64,000 nucleotides of DNA, taken from the IMG/VR virus record IMGVR_UViG_3300044846_005229, positions 79,986 through 143,985 of that record; one strand, 5' to 3'. Made by a program: the position numbers and the translations under genes. The notes under the pieces are model-generated. The model worked only from the letters and a program-made list of their open reading frames with translations, searched no databases and was not told where the DNA came from. Source of the stretch: a virus. This document shows, piece by piece, positions 16,162 to 24,487 of the stretch (within the stretch, counting starts at the first letter, position 1; every line of letters starts with the position of its first letter).

Positions 16162-18216
16162 TCAAGAGATTGAAGGGAGTTTAATTTCAGTTAAGTTCGC
16201 AATTTTAGCCCCTTTCGCACCAGGTTTCCCTAGCTTTATGGAAAGGTCAATTTTTGCTGGTTTTTTCTTTGTCGATACCCACTCGATGGTAAATGGTTTC
16301 TCCCCAAAATACATAAAGACGGCCCCTTCCGGCAACCATTGTTTGCCTGTACTTGTGGTTCTACACAGGGTTTCACCATCCATGGCCATAGCCCTTAGTT
16401 GACCATCAACCATGAATACAGCCAGGTATTTGCGTCCCGAGACGTATGCTTCCGGTTTTGCAAGCACCACAGGTGAATACCCTGTGGAAATTACACCCTT
16501 ATAGGAAGCAGGCACCTTCTTTAGCATTCCGTCCTCGCACACTAGGATTAGCTTGTCGGTAGACCCCATGGCCAGGCAACCCTTGGGACCCTTAGATTGC
16601 TCGACGGTACCTTTCTTCATGTCGATTTTCAGGAAGCGCGGTTTTGCTATCAGGGTAGTGGCTGAGGTGGCAGATTCCCCATTGTCTACTCTAGGGCGAG
16701 TTACCGTAGAAACCGGAACATCAATTAAAGGGCTCCTGCGGGGAACCCCATATTGCTTGTTAATCCTAGCGAGTTCCTCCAACATGTATGTCTTTCGAGC
16801 ACTGACATTATCGGCTTCGTCCCCCACCAAAGACCCGAGCCTTTCAATGTCAGCCAGTAGTTCATTCTTTTCGCATACCATCGAATCAAAGTCTAGGCCT
16901 GTTAATTGCCGCAACCTCATTTCTAAAATGGCATCAGCTTGTTGTTCGGTGAATTTAAGCGGCGGTGACATTAGGGATTGCTTGGCTTCAGATTTGTCAT
17001 TTGCGGCACGAATGCGTTTAATGACTAGGTCCATCCGGTCAATCGCCTTTAGGAGGCCATCAACGATGTGTAATCTTTTGTTTTTTGCCTCCAGTTCATG
17101 TTCAAATTTAACATCAAGCCGACCCAACCTCCATTGGACCCATCGTTGGATAATTTGGACCGGTGATAACTCAACGGGCTTAAACCCATCGATAACCAAG
17201 GTTTTAGCCGAGTATTTGCAATCAAGGTCCGTATATGTGTATAGCAACTGCTTTACCAAATTAATATCAGCACCAGGTTTGAGGACCACCACCAGCCTAT
17301 CCCCACTAATATCACTTTCATCTGTGATCTCGGCTATCCCCTCAATACGTCCTTTTTCTAACTCACTCTTGATCTGCTCACCAAGTTTCTCTGGATTGGT
17401 GCCAGGTGGCAAACAAGTGAAAGTCAAGGTGGATCGATCCCTTGATTTTCCGCCCCTTTTCTGAATACCGGACTCAACACGGGCCATACAGCGTATGCCC
17501 CCGATTCCAGTACGGGTATAAGCATCTAGTTGCTCGTCTTGGACGATTTGGGTGCCAGTTGGGAAATCGGGAATTAGAGATAGGCTGGCTTTTTTTATAT
17601 TATCAAGGTGGGCCTTTTCGGTAGGGGCATCCTTGCAAATTAACTTAATGGCTTCTACGATAGAACGTAAGCTGTGGGGAGCCAAACGGGTAGCAAAACC
17701 CACGGCAATTCCTGAGTCACCGTTTAGCAAAACGGTTGGCAAAGAAGTATTAAACCTGATGGCCTCCCGCTTACTGCCATCATAGTTTGATTTAGTTTCC
17801 CACACTTCCCGGTCTTGTAAAAGAAGTTCCACTGCGGAAATTCGTAGTCTATTTTCTAGGTACCTTTCTGCTGAGGGGGAGTCAACTGTGCTTCCAATAT
17901 TTCCATGACAATCAATCCAAGGGACATTATTGTTCCAGGGGGTAGCCATGTTAATCAGGGCCCCGTATGCAGAGCCATGGGGATGGTAATAGGCACTAGT
18001 TAGGCCCGTAGTTCGGGCACACTTTACATACGGTTTATTCGGAAGCAATCCCTCTTCAATCATCGTCTGAAGGATGCGTCTTTGAACTGCCTTTAACCCA
18101 TCGTAAATGTCCGGTATCGATCTCCCGATAAGCACGGCCATACTGTAGCTCAAATAGTCTTCCTTGAGCTGATCGACGAGATTGACTTCTGTGATTTTTG
18201 GCCTAGTTTTAGTCAT
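16162..18216 (-). CDS. Type II DNA topoisomerase subunit A (GyrA/ParC homologue)
   Basis: A 684-residue breakage-reunion subunit. The N-terminus has the expected YLSYSMAVLIGRSIPD block, then GLKAVQRRIL, a YYHPHGSAYGALI segment and the active-site tyrosine Y119 in SAERYLENRL, which forms the covalent bond to DNA. A GFATRLAPHSLR segment, a coiled-coil region with RIRAANDKSEAKQ and the MRLRQLTGLD block follow. The C-terminal part is a shortened beta-pinwheel with no clear GyrA box, so topoisomerase IV-like decatenation is at least as likely as supercoiling. No B subunit is present in the window; it must be elsewhere on the phage or supplied by the host. The start overlaps the HNH-like gene by 8 bp. 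Confidence 0.92.
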   Translation of the reverse strand: MTKTRPKITEVNLVDQLKEDYLSYSMAVLIGRSIPDIYDGLKAVQRRILQTMIEEGLLPNKPYVKCARTTGLTSAYYHPHGSAYGALINMATPWNNNVPWIDCHGNIGSTVDSPSAERYLENRLRISAVELLLQDREVWETKSNYDGSKREAIRFNTSLPTVLLNGDSGIAVGFATRLAPHSLRSIVEAIKLICKDAPTEKAHLDNIKKASLSLIPDFPTGTQIVQDEQLDAYTRTGIGGIRCMARVESGIQKRGGKSRDRSTLTFTCLPPGTNPEKLGEQIKSELEKGRIEGIAEITDESDISGDRLVVVLKPGADINLVKQLLYTYTDLDCKYSAKTLVIDGFKPVELSPVQIIQRWVQWRLGRLDVKFEHELEAKNKRLHIVDGLLKAIDRMDLVIKRIRAANDKSEAKQSLMSPPLKFTEQQADAILEMRLRQLTGLDFDSMVCEKNELLADIERLGSLVGDEADNVSARKTYMLEELARINKQYGVPRRSPLIDVPVSTVTRPRVDNGESATSATTLIAKPRFLKIDMKKGTVEQSKGPKGCLAMGSTDKLILVCEDGMLKKVPASYKGVISTGYSPVVLAKPEAYVSGRKYLAVFMVDGQLRAMAMDGETLCRTTSTGKQWLPEGAVFMYFGEKPFTIEWVSTKKKPAKIDLSIKLGKPGAKGAKIANLTEIKLPSIS

Positions 18217-19000
18217 TAGTAATTTCTTCCCTTAGCGAGGGATCAATGCCCCTAGCAGTTTGATATAGAGTGAGGGGACCAGGTGTTGATATTTTCCCAG
18301 TCACTAAGCAGCGTACACGCCTAGAATTAATTTTTTTAGCCATTTCAGAAAAATGCAGGGGATTCTTGGCCAATGTCACACGCGCTGATCGCCTAGCATG
18401 ATTGCTAAAAAACTCAGGGTCTTTGCTTAGTTTAGTTTGATTAGCTTTTTCACATGCTTGTTTCCTCTTTTCTGGAGTCATGGCCTTTTTCATCGCCAAA
18501 TACCTACTTTCTTTTTCTTCAGGGGATAACTTGGCCATCGCCGCTCGACCCCCTGCTTGTTTCTGCTCCTGGGTTTGACTAAGTGCCCCCTTTCTAGAAA
18601 ACTCTGCTTTTTCTTCAGGGGATAACTTGGCCATCGCCGCTCGACCCCCTGCTTGTTTATGCTCCCGGGTTTCTTCTCTGGGGAGACCGTTCCATCTAAT
18701 TATTGCGGGAATGGCTTTTACCTTCATCCACTTTCGCCAAAGAGATAAAATCTCCCCCTCAAGGTAAGATTTCTCCCAACCCCAAATACAAGGGTGGTTA
18801 CACTCCTCTGACTGCAAAACACCTTGAATAGCGTGGTGCTCTTTGAGCAGAAGAACGGTATTACTTCCCCCTAGGCATTTTGGGACGGGGTAATGACATG
18901 ACTCCCAATCCCCATGGCAAGAATTACCAGGTTCCAGCCGATTGTCAAAATAGTAGTCTTCGCACCACCTTACAAATTGCTCCTGAGTCGGCATCATTTT
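18209..19000 (-). CDS. HNH-like endonuclease with basic NUMOD-type repeats
   Basis: About 263 residues from the ATG ATG pair at 19000 (a TTG at 19033 would overlap the kinase gene). The N-terminal third has a Cys/His cluster, CHGDWESCHYPVPKCLGG then LLLKEHHAIQGVL and a CNHPCIW segment, in the spacing of small HNH nucleases. A tail rich in Lys, Arg and Ala follows, with two almost identical KQAGGRAAMAKLSPEEK repeats and then diverged repeats, like the nuclease-associated modular DNA-binding segments of homing endonucleases. The gene is wedged between the kinase and topoisomerase A genes and overlaps the latter, as expected of a free-standing homing endonuclease. Confidence 0.6.
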   Translation of the reverse strand, partial: KMMPTQEQFVRWCEDYYFDNRLEPGNSCHGDWESCHYPVPKCLGGSNTVLLLKEHHAIQGVLQSEECNHPCIWGWEKSYLEGEILSLWRKWMKVKAIPAIIRWNGLPREETREHKQAGGRAAMAKLSPEEKAEFSRKGALSQTQEQKQAGGRAAMAKLSPEEKESRYLAMKKAMTPEKRKQACEKANQTKLSKDPEFFSNHARRSARVTLAKNPLHFSEMAKKINSRRVRCLVTGKISTPGPLTLYQTARGIDPSLREEITND

Positions 19001-19004
19001 AGCA

Positions 19005-19568
19005 TTAGTCAAGGTAAAAATCCAGATAGTCAAGGATTGTTTCCTTGGCTTCCGATGCTTTTACCCGAACAGGAGTAAAACTTTTGCCGTACTCAGTTGA
19101 AAACGAATTAAGATACTCCTCAAGGTGCCCATCCAAACGTAAAGCGTCTTCTTCAGATTCATATCTGCCTTGGGGATCATATGTGAAATCTCTACTTAAT
19201 AGGAAATTCAAATGCACCACACCGTCATTAGTAGAGTGGTTTACAAACCCCTTGGCCGCCTCATCGACGTAACTGGATATCACACCGTGGTAATAGGTGG
19301 CATAAAACCCGGCAAGCAATACCGGGGAGTCAGTGACGATGTACCTCACGGTGCCATACAGGAAGGACTCATAATGGGATTGTTTACCTAGTAGGTACAA
19401 TTGGTCGTACTTCCCGATTTTCCTCTTTGTGTAAGCCCAGTGTTTGACATATTCGCGGACAAGTTCTGCGCTTTCGCCTTGTTTCTTGAGTTCACTGTAG
19501 ATGCCGGGCGCAGCAGTGGATTTACCAGTTCCGGGTCCACCAAATAGATTAATTACGGTAGTTTGCAT
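19005..19568 (-). CDS. P-loop nucleotide kinase-like ATPase
   Basis: A 187-residue protein with a Walker A motif FGGPGTGKST at residues 9-18 and a DSPVLLAGFY segment near residue 80 typical of nucleoside or nucleotide kinase-like AAA_28 proteins. A lid-type region with Arg follows (SRDFTYDPQGRY). The likely role is phosphorylation of a nucleoside, nucleotide or related small molecule for phage DNA synthesis. The substrate cannot be read from sequence. It lies just upstream of the HNH-like gene. Confidence 0.7.
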   Translation of the reverse strand: MQTTVINLFGGPGTGKSTAAPGIYSELKKQGESAELVREYVKHWAYTKRKIGKYDQLYLLGKQSHYESFLYGTVRYIVTDSPVLLAGFYATYYHGVISSYVDEAAKGFVNHSTNDGVVHLNFLLSRDFTYDPQGRYESEEDALRLDGHLEEYLNSFSTEYGKSFTPVRVKASEAKETILDYLDFYLD

Positions 19569-19635
19569 TTTGAGTTAGAATGTCAATCAGGGGTATTGTA
19601 TTAGCCGGAAGTCAAAAGTCAATGGGGGTCGGAGG

Positions 19636-19833
19636 TTATGAATGCTTCAGGTAAACATCCTGCAGGCAATCGGGACATTTCCAGCTTACTATTTTATTAT
19701 CTTCCAGGCATCCAAGTAAGCGCGAATGGAAAGCTCCCGGTTCGCACGTATCAGGTAAAAGCATTTCGCTTGCTATGAGATTTGTGCAACAATGGGGGCA
19801 TTGCTTGCAGTGTAGAATGGTGGGATATGGCAT
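19636..19833 (-). CDS. Zinc-ribbon microprotein
   Basis: A 65-residue protein with three clear Cys pairs (CKQCPHCC near the start, then a single Cys in the centre and CPDC near the end), a zinc-ribbon pattern that may bind one metal. It may bind nucleic acid or a host polymerase subunit. No family is recognised. Confidence 0.55.
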   Translation of the reverse strand: MPYPTILHCKQCPHCCTNLIASEMLLPDTCEPGAFHSRLLGCLEDNKIVSWKCPDCLQDVYLKHS

Positions 19834-19905
19834 TAGGGTTATTAGTGTAGAATAGTGGGGACTAGTATGGGGCTAGTATGGGCTATTTAGACCAACCCCT
19901 CAGCA

Positions 19906-20541
19906 TCAAACATCGATGTCAACGTATTCTAATTCACCTAGGCTAATAATCTCGACGCCGTTGTAAATTTTACGCGAAGATAGATGCCAATGGCCATGGA
20001 TCCAAAGGTCCGGCTTATGGATTTCAAGCATATTATCGAAGCAACTGCGAGTTACCGAAGGAATATCATACTTGTGTATTCCTTTTTCATGGCAAATACG
20101 GATTATGACCGAATCCGGGCACTCATGGGTGACGACGATTTTCGGTTTTATCAACTCATAAGCATCCATTATATTGGACAATTCACCATAGGACAATTCC
20201 TCATCGTGCCACCAATCGTAGTTTTCGGTCCGCCGGTCCCTGTCAATGGAAAAAGCCCCGCCAACACAAAAGATATCGTCGCGGCCAAAGGCAGACCCAC
20301 CGTCTTTGATCCAGAAGGGGTGTCTCTTGCAAGCTCCGGGACTATCGTGGTTTCCACGAATGAAGAAGTGCTCCCCCTTGGCCATGTGGTCGTAGGGCGG
20401 GTTGCTGTAGGGTTTGTTGGTACGGGGGTTGATGAATCCGACTCCAAAATCCCCAACTTGCAAGGAACGGTCGCACCCTTTAATGATGTCCTGAAATTTA
20501 CTCCATTTCGCGTGGACATCTCCAATGAATCTAATTTGCAT
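19906..20541 (-). CDS. Calcineurin-like metallophosphoesterase
   Basis: A 211-residue phosphoesterase with all five family motifs in order: GDVHA (D8, H10), GDFG (D31), GNHD (N64, H65), a THE motif and GHWH. Two metal ions are expected in the active site. Phage members dephosphorylate proteins, nucleotides or cyclic nucleotides. Which substrate applies here is open; cyclic-nucleotide hydrolysis for evasion of CBASS-like defence is one possibility, not shown. The N-terminus overlaps the end of the 73-residue gene by 11 bp. Confidence 0.85.
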   Translation of the reverse strand: MQIRFIGDVHAKWSKFQDIIKGCDRSLQVGDFGVGFINPRTNKPYSNPPYDHMAKGEHFFIRGNHDSPGACKRHPFWIKDGGSAFGRDDIFCVGGAFSIDRDRRTENYDWWHDEELSYGELSNIMDAYELIKPKIVVTHECPDSVIIRICHEKGIHKYDIPSVTRSCFDNMLEIHKPDLWIHGHWHLSSRKIYNGVEIISLGELEYVDIDV

Positions 20542-20749
20542 TTTGTTTTTTGGCGACTTTGTTTAATTGCCTCACGATAGACTCAGCTTGTGCGGGGCTG
20601 TCTACTTCAAGGAGAACAATGGAGATACCCGCAAATAGGGACATGGCAATCTTCGGTCCATGGGCTATGTAGGTTGCTGTGTCAACTTTTAGGGTATTCC
20701 GTAGAATGAAGCTAATTAGGGGGATTTGTGGAATTACCATTTTCTCCAT
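20531..20749 (-). CDS. Small uncharacterised protein between phosphoesterase and DUF1517 genes
   Basis: A 72-residue protein starting at the ATG that overlaps the DUF1517 stop codon by one base. It has a hydrophobic centre (IAMSLFAGISIVLLEVD) that is too mixed for a confident membrane helix and a basic amphipathic end. No family is recognised. The overlaps on both sides indicate a translationally coupled trio. Confidence 0.5.
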   Translation of the reverse strand: MEKMVIPQIPLISFILRNTLKVDTATYIAHGPKIAMSLFAGISIVLLEVDSPAQAESIVRQLNKVAKKQNAN

Positions 20750-21798
20750 CACAAAATATTCAAATCGGGATACAAACTCAAAAGCTCCTCCTTCGAAAGA
20801 ACATCATACTCATCTTCCGGTTGCCAGATAATCTCAAGGGCGACTAGGTCATCAGGTGTAATAGATCCTAGGGCCACCAGATTTGACTTTAGGCACTCAT
20901 GTGAGTCAGATGGCCTTAGGTTAAGATCCCCGTTCGTAACTACCATGACATTCACAAGGATGTATTCGTTGTCTTGGGTTTTTTCGTGAGCCTTTTCCTT
21001 ACTCTTTGAGAGACGACCGTCAACGTTCGTCAAAGTTTCTTCCGACGCTCGGGAACGCTCTTCCATGGAGAACTGGTTAAAGAGATCTTCCGCATTGTCA
21101 ATGGACTCCCTGTTCTTATCACTCCAAGCGTAGATTACCTTATCAGGGTGCCGGAGAAGGGCAAGGGTCGTTTCTTGCAGGATCTTGGCAAGACCGTACG
21201 AACTGTCGGTATCTCCTTGTTCGGCCATCCGAATTAGGTCAGATTGAATATCTTTGGCTGAAGCGAGAAGGGCTACCCGTTGACGCACTACTGTGAGTTT
21301 CTTGAATTTTTCTTTTTGGGTGCTTAACCACGGGCTTACAAAATCTTCCCAACCCCCAAGCAAGAGAATGACCGCAATAATTACCACACCCATTGAAGCA
21401 AGCAGAGTCAAAAGAACCACAGGATTGACAGGTTGTTGGCTAACTGTGGTCACCCGCGAAGGCAAGGAGTATGGGGTAACCGGTGCAACATTTGGGGTCA
21501 AGTCAGGCATGACGATGATGTTAGTGCTTGAATGACTTGGGGGGTTGTAAGAAGGTCTAGGGGCAGGCAAGGGAGTGTATGTTCTCGGTGCTGAGTAACT
21601 ATGGCTGGGACTACGACGGCTGTAGCTCGGGGTGCTAGGACGACTATAGCTCGGCCTACTATAGCTCGGGGAGCTTGAGCGGCTGCGAAAGCTACTACCG
21701 CCGATACGACCGGCAGATGCAGCAAAAGCGGGTGATGCTGTTAGTAGCATCGCAACCGTGAGCGTCAGAATTACTGTCTTGAGTGATTTGGTATTCAT
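20749..21798 (-). CDS. DUF1517 protein with signal peptide (cyanobacterial/plastid family)
   Basis: About 349 residues from ATG 21798 (an upstream ATG at 21819 adds seven residues). A Sec signal peptide ends at PAFAASA, followed by a GRIGGSSFRS motif and a Ser/Tyr/Pro/Arg-rich linker, a transmembrane helix (VVIIAVILLLGG) and the DUF1517 domain. Family landmarks are LLASAKDIQSDLIRMA, a TLALLRHPDKVIYAW segment, then FNQFSMEERSRASEETL and the ending YPDLNIL. I know this domain from cyanobacteria and plant plastids, where a plant member (FLAP1, by memory) is linked to fluctuating-light acclimation. It is a candidate auxiliary metabolic gene acting in host membranes. It overlaps no other gene with this start. 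Confidence 0.85.
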   Translation of the reverse strand: MNTKSLKTVILTLTVAMLLTASPAFAASAGRIGGSSFRSRSSSPSYSRPSYSRPSTPSYSRRSPSHSYSAPRTYTPLPAPRPSYNPPSHSSTNIIVMPDLTPNVAPVTPYSLPSRVTTVSQQPVNPVVLLTLLASMGVVIIAVILLLGGWEDFVSPWLSTQKEKFKKLTVVRQRVALLASAKDIQSDLIRMAEQGDTDSSYGLAKILQETTLALLRHPDKVIYAWSDKNRESIDNAEDLFNQFSMEERSRASEETLTNVDGRLSKSKEKAHEKTQDNEYILVNVMVVTNGDLNLRPSDSHECLKSNLVALGSITPDDLVALEIIWQPEDEYDVLSKEELLSLYPDLNIL

Positions 21799-21802
21799 GG
21801 GT

Positions 21803-22087
21803 TTAGTAAAAATTTTCATCTCCGATTAAATTAGCGAGTTCCTGTATAGTCATTTTACGGATGTCTTCGTACATGATCGTATCGGCTTCGGCTCTCTCTA
21901 CTCCCATTTTATAGCCGAAGTCGTAACCCTCCTGGTACCCTAATCGATGTTTCGGGCCATCTTCCTTATTATGTTTTCTAATAGTACGGAGAGTATCAAT
22001 GAGGTATTCCACCGTAACTGGGCCAGCTCCATTTTCAGCATAGATTTCTTTATTGAAATCCTCAAGCAGTTGTTCGTCGTGTGTCAT
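21803..22087 (-). CDS. Small acidic protein upstream of DUF1517
   Basis: A 94-residue protein from ATG 22087, chosen because AGAAGGA lies five bases upstream; a longer frame to 22123 lacks such a site. It is acidic, with a YQEGYDFGYKMGVERAEAD repeat-like helix and a MTIQELANLIG end. The promoter with an internal palindrome at 22121-22149 precedes it. No family is recognised. Confidence 0.55.
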   Translation of the reverse strand: MTHDEQLLEDFNKEIYAENGAGPVTVEYLIDTLRTIRKHNKEDGPKHRLGYQEGYDFGYKMGVERAEADTIMYEDIRKMTIQELANLIGDENFY

Positions 22088-22120
22088 TGAATTCCTTCTG
22101 TAGATTTTAAGTTCATAAGC

Positions 22121-22149
22121 CAATGATAGCAGCTCTGCAACGCAGAAAC
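22121..22149 (-). promoter_or_regulatory. Promoter with palindromic spacer, TTGTTT-17-TATCAT
   Basis: The minus strand has a TTGTTT -35 box, a 17-bp spacer containing CTGCGTTGCAG and a TATCAT -10 box. The same layout, with CTGCACTGCAG in the spacer and TATAGT at -10, occurs before the ppGpp-hydrolase-like gene at about 39.0 kb, and a looser form before the Panacea gene. The shared palindrome may be an operator. Confidence 0.5.
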
Positions 22150-22155
22150 AAGGGT

Positions 22156-22172
22156 GGAAGCCGAAGGCTTCC
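22156..22172 (-). terminator. GGAAGCC hairpin before a promoter
   Basis: GGAAGCC-GAA-GGCTTCC forms a perfect 7-bp stem between the 178-residue gene and the downstream promoter. It is not followed by a clear T-run on the minus strand, so it may be a weak terminator or an mRNA 3' end structure. Confidence 0.35.
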
Positions 22173-22210
22173 GTTCGGTTAACCGTCCTTGGGTTTAATC
22201 AATCACAGCC

Positions 22211-22747
22211 TTAATCACTACCACAATCAAAGCCGCCAAAGTCGTGGCCACCGCAATCATGGCCCCCGTAGTCGTGGCTGCTTCCATAGTCATGGCTGCT
22301 ATGGCTGTGGCCGGAGTCATGACAACTATGGTCGTGGTTAGAGCCGATATCAGAATGACTAAGGGGGTTAGAGTTAAGATCGTAACCTGCGGCTAATGCT
22401 GAGTCCAGGTCATATAGGAAGGTGTAGCTATCTTCGTCCCCCGTGTTGGGAATATTTATACGATTGTTTCTCGGTGTTTGTGACTTTTTGGCGGTCTTGG
22501 TTCCCCGATTGTTTTCATGGTGCTTATTGACCAGAATAGCAGTAGCTTCACCATAAGAGTTTTTAATGCGACTAAGGAGTATGGGATCTATAGGACCTTT
22601 GAAACCTTGATACAGGGCTGAGGGTTCAGGTTTCTCGGCAGTATCCTCTTTGCGTTTGACTTTGGGGGCTTTTTGAGTTAAGCTCATGCTTGCGGTTAAT
22701 GCCGTAGTGATTAGGAGAATGGCTATGACTGGTAAAAGAAAGGTCAT
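22211..22747 (-). CDS. Membrane-anchored His/Gly/Cys-rich protein
   Basis: A 178-residue protein. Residues 3-22 form a hydrophobic helix (LLPVIAILLITTALTAS), either an anchor or an uncleaved signal. The middle is basic and polar. The last 45 residues are a low-complexity tail of His-Asp, Ser-His and Gly-Gly-His-Asp units with four Cys. That composition suggests metal binding or a flexible surface tail. It is 150 bp away from the upstream gene, with a GC-rich hairpin at 22809-22824 in between. No family is recognised. Confidence 0.55.
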   Translation of the reverse strand: MTFLLPVIAILLITTALTASMSLTQKAPKVKRKEDTAEKPEPSALYQGFKGPIDPILLSRIKNSYGEATAILVNKHHENNRGTKTAKKSQTPRNNRINIPNTGDEDSYTFLYDLDSALAAGYDLNSNPLSHSDIGSNHDHSCHDSGHSHSSHDYGSSHDYGGHDCGGHDFGGFDCGSD

Positions 22748-22896
22748 TTGTGGGTTGGTTGTAGAGGGTGATGTGGGCCGGGTATCGCCTGCGGCGCCCG
22801 TCCCTGGTCGGGGGCTACGCCCCCTCCCGAAATTTTAGGGGGCTGTCATTAGATGGCCACCCATGCCAACAACCGATCAACAACATCTTGCAGTTC

Positions 22897-23625
22897 TTAA
22901 CCATTGGTTAACCCCTTGGCGTCGTCATACAAAGCAATGCCCCACCTTAGCGCCCAGCAGCACCGTAGGAATGAGAAGGTATACTCCGCGCAGTCGTATT
23001 CATAAAAGTCCTGGAATGGGTATGATCTGCTGGTAACTCCGCATCGCGGAGTGTGACTACCTTCCACGGCAAACATATAGGCAGCCTGTTGAGCGGCATA
23101 CTCACTATCATCAGCATGACATAAAATTTCCTCTTCGACCCGTTCCCAGGTATCTGCTATTAGTTTTTCTTTTATGGATTCCTCCAAGCTATCGTTATGC
23201 CACCGTTGGTACTCGGCCCAGTTGTCAAAATCGGTTTTGATATTTTCCTTAAAGATTCTGGGACTAAATTTAGAAACGCCCGTCCGCTTATCGACAGATT
23301 GGATCTTTTCTGCCCAGTAGCTGTAGCTGATTTGGTATCTATCGTGGCTACCACGAAAGAACTCAAACATATCTGTCAAGCGACTAAACACATACGTGCC
23401 CATATCCCCGGTGTAACACAGGCTGCCTGGCCATGTGATGATGTCGAAATACTGGTTGTTAGTGTCAGGGCACTTAAAGCGTAGGTGGCGATGAATGCCT
23501 TCGTCTTTGATTATGATTAGTTGATGGTTGGCAACTTGCTTCTTAAATAGCTCAAGTTCCACCTTGTGGTCTTCAGGTAGTTGGGGCATTTTGATGGGGG
23601 GTATTGTTGGCTGAGGAGTTGCCAA
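22897..23625 (-). CDS. Conserved phage protein with TWPGxLCYTGDMGTYVF block
   Basis: A 242-residue protein. The central block IKDEGIHRHLRFKCPD, then FDIITWPGSLCYTGDMG and YVFSRLTDMFEFF, is one I know as a widespread but uncharacterised phage/prophage family. The C-terminus has a YEYDCAEYTFSFLRCCWALRWGI stretch typical of the same family. No catalytic motif is evident. Its neighbour at 23667 belongs to another family that often travels with it in phages. Confidence 0.65.
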   Translation of the reverse strand: MATPQPTIPPIKMPQLPEDHKVELELFKKQVANHQLIIIKDEGIHRHLRFKCPDTNNQYFDIITWPGSLCYTGDMGTYVFSRLTDMFEFFRGSHDRYQISYSYWAEKIQSVDKRTGVSKFSPRIFKENIKTDFDNWAEYQRWHNDSLEESIKEKLIADTWERVEEEILCHADDSEYAAQQAAYMFAVEGSHTPRCGVTSRSYPFQDFYEYDCAEYTFSFLRCCWALRWGIALYDDAKGLTNG

Positions 23626-23666
23626 TGGTGTAGCGTGGTGTAGGATGGTATGGCAATTTACGGGTA

Positions 23667-24392
23667 CTAATCAGGAACCACCAGATCCCAACTCTCAGGA
23701 TAAAACCGTGGCTCGTGCCAATCTTTGATTATTCCATCGGGGCCAATGTTCAGAATGATGTAATCCCCATATCCCTCATCCCCATGGCAAAGATAGGGGT
23801 CGGGGACGTAATAGTCCCTACACTTAAATAATCTGCGGGATGCACTACGCAACCAACACTCCCCTTCGTCGCAAACTTTGTAATACACCCGTGCAGTCAT
23901 CCCTTCAGGCCAATCCATGACTTTACCATCGCTGAGCCGGATCGTAGGGACCCATAAGTCTCCATTACGGAAAGGCATCAAAGTACCATCAATGTCCCTG
24001 TCGCCATTAACATGGGCATCTTCCCAATACCTGACTTTGGCGGAAACTTCCAGGAATTCGGGCTTTTCGGGTACTTGTTGCTCGGGCACCAGCTGTTCCC
24101 TTTTTGTAATCCCCGCAACTAAAACGTGGGGCCAGATCCTCTCGGGGTTATTATCAATGGCAATGTCCCCATGGTAGGGCAACCGCATCGTTTCCATCTG
24201 TGGTTCACCTAGGGGGATCACCTCAATGGTGTAACCTTCGCCGTCGTTTGTAAATGAGTTGAATTTTGTTGCTTCTCCGGAATATAATGCTTCGGCCAAA
24301 CAGTCGAGTAATGCAGTCAGAGACTGGCGGTCACCGACGATATAAGCAGAATCATGCCAAGCGTCTTGGCCGTAAATGTGTAGGGTGTCCAT
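23667..24392 (-). CDS. Two-domain uncharacterised phage protein
   Basis: A 241-residue protein. The N-terminal 75 residues (YGQDAWHDSAYIVGDRQSL) look like a small alpha/beta domain. The C-terminal 120 residues (VSAKVRYWEDAHVNGDRDID, then GDLWVPTIRLSDGKV and RVYYKVCDEGE) match a recurrent phage family of unknown function. Both modules occur separately elsewhere, to my knowledge, so this may be a fusion. A TATAAT box at 24468-24463 precedes the gene. Confidence 0.6.
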   Translation of the reverse strand: MDTLHIYGQDAWHDSAYIVGDRQSLTALLDCLAEALYSGEATKFNSFTNDGEGYTIEVIPLGEPQMETMRLPYHGDIAIDNNPERIWPHVLVAGITKREQLVPEQQVPEKPEFLEVSAKVRYWEDAHVNGDRDIDGTLMPFRNGDLWVPTIRLSDGKVMDWPEGMTARVYYKVCDEGECWLRSASRRLFKCRDYYVPDPYLCHGDEGYGDYIILNIGPDGIIKDWHEPRFYPESWDLVVPD

Positions 24393-24462
24393 GCTTGTGG
24401 GGTGTTTATGGTGGGATTAGCTGATTAGAATTGACATTATTCCGGTTGCAGTTACCGAAAGT

Positions 24463-24468
24463 ATTATA
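24463..24468 (-). promoter_or_regulatory. TATAAT -10 box upstream of the 24392 gene
   Basis: The minus strand reads CCTATAATACTTTCGG, 70 bp upstream of the start at 24392. It would produce a moderate leader. No matching -35 box is obvious. Confidence 0.45.
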
Positions 24469-24487
24469 GGGAAAGATCTAGCCAAAG

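Noticed and set aside
16553-17464. 303-residue frame on the plus strand
   Set aside because: It is antisense to the topoisomerase gene and its translation has no family pattern; it is a shadow frame.
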